Shown piece after piece: positions 56,503 to 64,000 of a DNA stretch of 64,000 bases. The notes below the pieces were generated by a model. The model had not been told where the DNA came from. It saw only the letters and a list, made by a program, of their open reading frames with translations, and did no database searches. How positions within the stretch are numbered: the stretch's first letter is position 1; each line of letters starts with the position of its first letter. The translations under genes and the position numbers were made by a program. The stretch is from Amaurobius ferox (lineage: Eukaryota; Arthropoda; Arachnida; Araneae; Amaurobiidae). Location: positions 111,784,427 to 111,848,426 of the forward strand of contig OX578146.1 of the NCBI GenBank assembly GCA_951213105.1, written 5' to 3'.

Positions 56503-57196
56503 ACTTTTCAGCCGCGGTAGCCCGGTGGTTTGCACGCTGGATTTGCACGCTGCCACAACAGCCGCCGTGTTCATGCGGAGTACGATCACGTTAAACATGT
56601 GGGTCCGTAAGTCCTTCCGAGAGGTTGGTAATAGGGGAAGGCGGGTATGGTCCCTGTGGATGCCTCCCCCACTGGGTTCTAGTCTAAATTGGGTGGCACT
56701 TCCCGGCCGTCCAAACAGTTACCTTACACCTTTCTGGTAGGTCGGACGGTCTGGGTCTCAACAACAACAACGTAAAATACAACACAAATAAAGACGAAAG
56801 AGCATACGTATGTGTCAGAAACCATCTGGATTTCCTTCTTTAATGCAACAATAATCGACCTGAGGGCCCAGAAAACGTTCTAGACATATGTCTGCTAAAT
56901 TGATAATGGCTAAACGATAGATTTCAAAATAATGGCGCCACCTCATCTGACAAAAGAGGAATAAATCTAGAAAAATTGAAAAAAAGGGAGAAAATGAACA
57001 TGAGAAGCAAAATGCAGAGAGTATGAACACAATAAAACAAAAAATTGACGTGCATAAGCCATATCTCCACGAAATATAGAGTCATTGACAAATTATTAAT
57101 TAGATTATACTTGTTGCACCAAAGAATCGATACGATTTCCGAAATGTACACGTGTTTATTTGCCTTTATTTGTGTTGCATTTTACGGTGAAAACCA

Positions 57197-57775
57197 GTTC
57201 TTTATTATATAAGCCTGTCTCAAAACGTCCCTTTTATGGGAAACTATAAACATCAGCCAATGTAAGGTGCATAAATCTTATTTGAAAATCACCACTAACA
57301 TAGCGACAAAAACAAAAAAAATTGCAGTGTGTAAAAAGCCGTAAGGCATGAAAAGACCAATGGAGATGTTGTTTAGCAACGAAAAAAATTAATTTGCATG
57401 CACCTCATGTGTCCGAATATTTTTGGCATGGTCAAAGTGGATAATGTAGAGCAAACCAAAATGGCATAGGGTTTGTAATGGAATTGGTCTGCTTTGGTTT
57501 TATTCAAAAACAAGCAGGTTTCTTTCGTATCAAGACATCTAAATGACATTATGTATCAGCAATTGATATATAATTTTTCCTGCCTATCGCTGAATATATA
57601 TTTGGTAAAGACTGAATTTTCCAACATGATAACGCTTCCAACATGATAACGATCCTTTTCACAAAGCAAAATCTACGGCATCTTGATTCAAATATAAAAA
57701 GTATAACTCTTGCTCTGGCCATCTTAAAGCTCATTTAAATCCTTTAAAAAGCTAGTGGTATGTTGCACCTCGTAA
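57197..57775 (+). pseudogene. Tc1-like transposase relic, C-terminal catalytic part
   Basis: Plus-strand frames, many lesions: FSNEK at 57372-57386 in place of the conserved first-Asp motif FSDEK (Asp changed to Asn), INLHAPHVSEYFWHGQSG near 57390-57440, FLPIAEYIFGKD near 57575-57612, FQHDNDPFHKAKSTAS near 57635-57685 (second catalytic region), KYKKYNS and a degraded SPDLNPIE-like KAHLNPLKS near 57728. A 17-bp tandem duplication (TTCCAACATGATAACGC then TTCCAACATGATAACGA) at about 57619-57652 shifts the frame just at the second motif. Confidence 0.85.
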
Positions 57776-60700
57776 TATACTTACAAATAAAGTTCTGTTG
57801 TTGCTTAATTAAAATTTCAAACCTTGGAGAATTGGTACTATACTGACCCTACGGCTCTTTAGAACTCAATAATTTAAATGGCTAATCACGTTTAAGTACT
57901 AGTAAAATCAAAAGACAAGTCAACAAACTACTGACATAATTTTATAATAGCGCTTACTATTTCTTGGCCTGTTTCTATGTAGTTATAGCACAGTGCATGC
58001 AATTAATTTATACAGTTGACTGCATAATTTCGAACTTGTTTAATATCTGCCTCAACCAGCTGTTATAAATCCTGCCGTATGTTGTCTTTTTTTATTTTTG
58101 AATATTATGCGTATCATGTGTAACAATAAATGTTCTTACTCCTTAAAGAAGCTTATTGGCGGTTTAGAAAATTATTATATTCCGTATAGCGATTACCTGA
58201 AGACACTGTATTGTGATTTACCGCCAAATCCCTCCAATTTCTTATCAGTGAAAATACTTAAAACTGAATTGAAAATATTAATATTAGTGATTAAAGGCTT
58301 CTTTTCAACTTTTTAAATTTATATCTTTATCGAATTGAATTTTAAATTTACCTTTACAACATTATTTATATTTTCAAACATGAGCTTTACAAAAACGTGA
58401 GACCAAACTCTTGACATTGCAGGACCAGATCGATTTGATCAGTTAAATTTATCGCTAAAGTTTACTTTATTGTTTTCAAAAACGTCGACTGAATGATCAA
58501 ATTTATGTAGGTGGCATATACATTATTTCCACACCTTTACTGCATCGGCATACACACTGTCTGGCTGTTTAACTGGACACTTGCTATTGAGGACTGGTAT
58601 GTTGGCAACTTCCGACTCATAACTGACCGACGGGACTGAGAATTCTGGTCAACCCATTACTAGTAACTCATCTCTTGTGAATTCAACCAAGGACTGACCT
58701 TTTCAGCTGTGTAACATTTTCACACATGCCTCTACAATAAGCTTTCCTACTTGACTTCTGTGTTTCTTGCATGGTCGTTGCTTCTGTCCTCATCAGTAAG
58801 GCTGGTTTAAAGGCAGGAATTTGATTGGATATTGATTCTTCCATTACTGACGTCAATGGTTATGGTTGGGCCCGGAAATGTGGGCTGAACCTCTTCAGAT
58901 TCTGAGTCTCCGTTACGTGCTGGTTTCAAAGCAAATTAATGAATTCATGTGCCATAAATACTGTCCAAGTTTAATGTCAATGCAGACGCCGTTTCATTTT
59001 GTTGGTATTTAAATATGCTTTACTAAGTTGCCAGTATTATACTTTACTAGCTGATAGCACTCATGTTTATTGTTTATTTCTAACATTTATAAAACATTAA
59101 GCATGCTATTTACTTTTTGTAATAAAGTGTCAATGCGCAGTAGTTTTACATCTACAGCCTTTAAATTTGAATTATAATACATATTTAATTTTTATTATGA
59201 TAATCGAATATTCAATTCACTAATGACTCACGTTAGTATTTCTAAGGATGTCATCTTGATTCATCCGATTATTTCAGACGATCGCCCAATTGTTTACCAA
59301 TTCGTTAACTGTTAAATGCTAATAACTATATTAAATACTAATAAATAAACTGTTAAAAATAATAAACTGTTAAATACGACTATTTGTAGTGGTGCTTGAT
59401 AAGGATAACTGCCAAATAATCATATGCAATTTTCAGATATCTCTGAAGATATCTCAAAATTATATTTTCTTGATTGGTATTTTTATTATATACCAGATTA
59501 ATGACATTTATATGTGGTATGTGTTATTGTTTGAATTCTTCTCATTCTTACTAAGCTGCTCCGAACTCTATAAATTTCAACTGCAGTACAATTAGTATTC
59601 AATCATCAACAGAAATTTTGATTTTGTCTTGTTTATATAGTGTAATCCTTCTTTCGTTATTCTAACATATAACATATTCTTTTACAAGTTTTGTAGTAAC
59701 TATAAATTGTTATATTTATATACTTTACTTTACGTCCACCTAGATTACATTGAACTTTGTTTGAAAGTTACTATACTCTTAAAAGCATTGTCTGCTATGC
59801 TATAATTTGCTGTAGAACTACTCACTTTACTATGATTTCCTTAAAAGCACTGTTCTTTTAAATTGAATAATACGTTATTATTTAGTGCTTAGTCTATCTT
59901 TTGGGAAAGAGTTAGAAAGCTGGACTTCTAATCAACTTGATTTTCTTTCTTTTCACGTTTAAGAAATGTACAATTTAAAACATTAAGAATTACTACTAGT
60001 TTCTTAGTAATAAAACTACGTTTTATACACCGTGTATTTCACGAAAAGTGAGAGAAAGAATATATCATCAAAGGTTCGTCATTGAAGTGAAGTGAACTAT
60101 AAAAATAATTAAAAATAGAAGACAATTTAGCTATTATAGTTTCAACCCCTCACCTCCCTGGAAGTGATCATTTTACAAAAATTAAAAGTATAAATTTTTA
60201 TATCCTTCCCTCCCCACAAATAGAAAAGTCAATTGCTAAATATTTTCCCATGCTTATTTAGGGCAAAAGAAATTTACCCGGTACAATTTAATGAAAAATT
60301 CGCCAAGATATTCCAATGATTGTTATTAAGTATTTTTCGTTGGATTGAAAGGGAGCAGCAACAAATAAATTATTGAAAATTGAATGGTAATACATTTTAG
60401 CTGGCTTTTTTCATGTTTCAAATAGATTTGTTGATTCCCCTGCATACTAACTTTAATAGTAAGCAAAGCTATTCATATTTTCAGTCAAAGTAAAATGGAA
60501 CATGTCAAATATTTTAATTATCGATATCTCAGCGAATTTTTTTATCAAAAGGTACCGGGTAAATCACTTTTGCCCCAATTAAGCACAACGAAAATTTTAC
60601 CAACATTTTTTTTTTTGTATCGAAAACCGTATAAAAAATATAATTTTGCAATTTATAAAATTATCTGTTCTGATGAGTGTGAAACTACTATAGATAAATT

Positions 60701-61904
60701 CCGTTTGCTGATTTTCTTTATCGTATTTCACTTTGCTTCTACAACGAACAGTTGGGTTTATGTATTTTTCTTACACTCTTCGTGAAACACTCCGTAGATT
60801 ACATAAATAGGGATAGTTTCCGTTGCCCCCCCCCCTTATCCCTTCAGCATCTTCCTACAGTTGCATAGTTTCTACAATCAATATCAACTGCAAGAGTTTG
60901 CTTTAATGTACTTAAACTATATTTCTACATAAACAGAAATGTTAGACATTGATCCGACATGGCAGTGAAAAAACTCGTATCTGGTTCGAAAATATTAAAG
61001 TCTCGGACCTGTGAAACTATTATTTCTTAGACATATTCAAAGTCATAAATCGAAAGATTCTACTCGCTTAGAAGTAAAACTACACGTTCTTTCTGCACTT
61101 CGAAAATTTAGAATATTTTTTCGTGAATGCTACGTTAATATCCATTTATAACTTATGAAAACATGGACCTCGTTCTTCCCAACCCAAAAGTTTTTTTTTT
61201 AACTTTGCCGAGACATTGCCCGAACTAACTTTTCAAAGAAATGTGTCCAGCTACTGGTTCCCTATCTGATTTATCCTGACGAAAAATGTTCTTTTCCGCC
61301 TTTAAAATCAATTGATACTTTATTCGAGCTTTTCAAGGTGTTGCCTGAAGAAGAGTTTATATTTCATATCTATAATATTTTCATACATTTTAAAAAATAT
61401 ATTTAGCTGTTTTGTTAATAACTTGTAAAGTATTAACTTATGATTTTCATTTTAAAATAACATTCAGAAATATAATAAAAATAAATATTATTTAAAAGCA
61501 ACTGGCAAATTGGTTCTCAAACGTACCTGCTTAAATAATGTTATGTTTGCACACATAGCATTAGACTGGAGGTTAAAGCCATTCTGGCTAGGGACTCCGT
61601 ACTGCTGCACATTATGGATGCGTTACCTATCATATTAATTTTACCATATACATTATCTTAAAAAATCATGACTTCATACGTGCGGGTCATGCAATATAAT
61701 ATAAAATGAGTTGGAATGCCTAGATCAAGCTAGATCTTGCGCTAGCCATTTTTAGGGGTATTTAGCTACAAGCATTTACATGTAGCCGCAGATACTAAAA
61801 CATAAGCCCCATATAATATAAGTCGCATATTAATTAATACAAAATCAGCGAAATTCTCTTATTTATTGAAGAAAATTAACTATAATCACTGTCCTTACAA
61901 TAAC
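57776..61904. other. 4.1 kb of AT-rich DNA without a supported gene
   Basis: 58550-58930 is less AT-rich but no domain is seen on either strand. Open frames of 60-96 codons (for example 60495-60785) are AT-biased and unrecognised. A C-run of about 10 lies near 60824-60833. Confidence 0.35.
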
Positions 61905-63090
61905 ATGGAATGGGGAAAGTATTGTAATAGGGTTGAAATCGAGTATTCGGCGGATTTCCACGTTTCGGGTAGTCTAGAAAACACAAATCAGACATTTTTG
62001 AAGTGACGCCTGCATGTACCAATTTCTATGTCTGTGCAATGTATACATCCAAGGTTCTTTAATATAGGGTTGGATACTCAGACCGGTAGCAAATGAAAAG
62101 TCGTCAGCTTGACGTAATGGGAATTAAGATTCGTTCAGGATCTAGAGTAAACTTTAAGAAGAGTTGCCAAAACACACTCATTATTACAGTTAAAAATTGT
62201 TTGTTAATTTTGCAGTGGCAACATCCAGGTTTAAACAACTTGCGAAAAGATTTTAAATTGTGCTGTGCACACAGGATCCAGTGACGTCCGAGGAAATTTA
62301 GTGACGTCGTTGAACAAATTTAGTCCCTCTTGAGAGCCCGAGAACAAAATACGCGAATTCTTAATTCCCATGTCGTCATATGCGCTTGAGCGAGGTAAAA
62401 ATAATACAGTCGTGCCCCGGGATGACATCCCTTGGTTCACATCCACTCTAACTCAAAAACTATTTGACGAAATGTTACAAAATTTGGCACTTGTGGGTTA
62501 ACCTACTACTGATTATATTTGGTACAATTCGGGGGAAAAATTAACTGTCCTTTTTTATGAAATGGTCCACAAAAATAGTCAAAATCTGAGATAAAAACTT
62601 CACTTATGTTGATTAAATGCTTGTTTTATGCATAATTTTTTACAATGAAAAGAATAAGATCTACTTCACTACTTTGGGATCAATTATTGAGATATTTCAT
62701 TTTTTTTTTATCAATTTAGAAACGCCGCAATTTTAAAATACGTCCATTGCCAAATAAAAACGAAAATTGAATTAAAACAGCAAATTCGATGTCATTTCAA
62801 ATAAATATCCTTGTTAATTTATGCAATTAAACAATTTATTATTTTATGCATTATGAAAGAAAGCAAGTAAAAGTAAAAAACATAGTTTTTGAAAGTGCGC
62901 ACTTTTATTATTTGAATGTAACTTATATGTATGAAATATTTATTAAAATTTATCTAACTTAAATGTGACACAACATACCAAATTTGAACTTCTTACCTAC
63001 TCGAGATTCTCGAGTTATTCCCCAAAAAGGAGTACATTCTTATAGCAGGCCAAGACGGGCTTGCACATTAAGGTTCAAAATCCAAAAAAT
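61905..63090 (-). repeat. B-related repeat, diverged copy
   Basis: The left end has GGGGAAAGTATTGTAATAGG and GTTGAAATCGAGTATTCGG, then TTTTTGAAGTGACGCCTGCA, the reversed B 3' block. 62430-62720 (CATCCACTCTAACTCAAAAA, TTTGGTACAATTCGGGGGAA, GAAAAGAATAAGATCTACTT) matches the middle of the B-related element at 42.3-43.2 kb. The right boundary is uncertain. Confidence 0.5.
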
Positions 63091-63970
63091 TATAATATAC
63101 TTCGAAAGACAGCGACATACTAAATTTGGACTTTAGCTGCTCCGGTGTATGAGTTTATCTCCAAAAACAAGTACATTCATTCCTATGGTGAGCCCAGGAC
63201 GTGCTAACTCGATAAGTTTAAAAATACAAAAGCTTAACGTGAACGAGATTATAAATATGAACTTTCAAGCTGCTGCTGTTATCGAGTTATTCCTCCAAAA
63301 TATTCGAAATTCATACATGCTATAATAACATTTATTCAGGATGGCTTTTCTCAACAGAAGAACACGAAACCCATCTCAAAAGTGGTTCAAAAGTGTAGTT
63401 AAAAAATTATAAAAACTATTTTAGAAATTATACGAAATATTGACTGAGTAAAGAAACTAGACCTATGCATAATATCGAGACTTTAGCATGTCTACTTTGC
63501 CTATGGTATAAAAGAAAGCAATGCAATTGATTCTTGAGAATGCATTTTTCTTGATGTGAATGTGTTCATTATGCGCGAAGTGCATACGCTCGCAGAGTGA
63601 GCAATCTATTGGTCGATTTGCCTGCTAAAAATAGTTCTTGCTAAAAAAAAATCACTGCAAAAATGTATCAGCTAAAAAGTTTGACGGCTAGCTGCGGACA
63701 CCGCAACTAGTAAAGATTTAAGCATGTTTTAAATATAAATTAGAAGATAAATTTTAAAAAAAATGTTCAAACTTAAATAAGTTTTACACACATTTTAGAA
63801 TTATTAATGACAATTTAAAATATGCCACCACGCCCTTATTAAATATTATGCTTAAACATTCTTAATTTTGTATTAAAATGGCATTCGGGAATTGTAGAAA
63901 TTTCGATTAATTAAATTTGTTTAATTTAAAAATGCTCTAAGATCGCAAGTTATAAGTTTATTTTAAATGC
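63091..63970. other. AT-rich DNA without a supported gene
   Basis: Two paralogous segments with CTYGAGTTATTCCYCCAAAA near 63003-63030 and 63275-63300; otherwise nothing. Confidence 0.3.
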
Positions 63971-64000
63971 CGGATCCTGCACGTAGTTCAACAGGATCCG
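63971..64000. repeat. Inverted repeat at the window edge
   Basis: CGGATCCTG (63971-63979) and CAGGATCCG (63992-64000), perfect 9-bp arms with a 12-nt loop. It may be the start of an element that continues beyond the window. Confidence 0.6.

Larger units (their letters stand above)
55970..56782 (+). mobile_element. Tandem dimer of 5S rRNA-headed SINEs
   Basis: Two units (55984-56370 and 56385-56768), each a 5S rRNA-like head, a tRNA-derived segment, the common SINE body, GGTCTGGGTCT and an (AAC)n tail. The sequence AACGTAAAATACAA (middle copy with one change) lies before, between and after the units: 55970-55983, 56371-56384, 56769-56782. The tRNA-derived part keeps the A-box region (CGCGGTAGCTCAGTGG) but jumps from GGATTTGCAC to GCTGCCACAAC, so the B box is missing in both units. 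Confidence 0.92.
55963..57196. mobile_element. TIR element of about 430 bp, split by a SINE dimer
   Basis: The left end (CACAACGTAAAATACAACAC, with the continuation on both sides of the SINE dimer) and the right end near 57167-57191 (TTTATTTGTGTTGCATTTTACGG) are inverted repeats: CGTAAAATRCAACACAAAT and AAAG match with one mismatch. Flanks AAACTAGTT (left) and AAACCAGTT (right) could be an 8-bp duplication as in hAT elements, but the exact boundary is uncertain by about 2 bp. No coding capacity. It sits inside the Tc1 relic. Confidence 0.6.

Overview
This is AT-rich, non-coding nuclear DNA from an animal. It contains no intact host gene and no intact mobile-element gene that I can support. 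Metazoan Tc1/mariner, piggyBac and Helitron relics, a tRNA-type SINE carrying RNA polymerase III boxes, and 5S-derived heads all point to a metazoan. An arthropod, perhaps an arachnid, is my guess from the general look of the repeats; the sequence does not prove it. There are no bacterial operons or CRISPR arrays.

Layout. 0-11 kb: dispersed SINEs, minisatellites and decayed repeats. 11.6-13.9 kb: two copies of repeat family B placed tail to tail. 18.3-19.8 kb: an almost full-length but inactivated Tc1/mariner element, followed by a third B copy. 25 kb: a minisatellite. 26.5-28.5 kb: one copy each of families C and A; the C copy holds a 72-bp TTAA-flanked miniature element. 29.6-37.9 kb: four head-to-tail Helitron-like units, each with an internal array of tRNA-like SINE monomers. 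38.6-39.1 kb: a minisatellite of about 110 bp units. 40.5-46.8 kb: four family A copies in the order + + - -, forming a multi-kilobase imperfect inverted repeat. 48.5-50.5 kb: a non-autonomous DNA transposon with TTA target duplications. 50.6-52.9 kb: three (TA)n-tailed retroelement 3' ends, one joined to a reverse-transcriptase C-terminal fragment. 54.2-54.9 kb: a deleted piggyBac element. 55.6-57.8 kb: a Tc1 relic split by a TIR element that is itself split by a dimer of 5S rRNA-headed SINEs. 58-64 kb: mostly featureless AT-rich DNA with one more B-related copy.

How the parts relate. The elements are nested and chimeric. The common SINE carries polymerase III A and B boxes. It has been amplified inside the Helitrons, and in the 56 kb dimer its B-box segment is missing and a complete 5S rRNA-like head stands upstream. 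Families A, B and C share a plan (5' stem-loop, subterminal repeat, microsatellite, conserved block, 3' palindromic hairpin) that resembles DINE-1/Helentron-type non-autonomous elements. That classification is inference. Most short open frames in the window are translations of these repeats and are not reported as genes.
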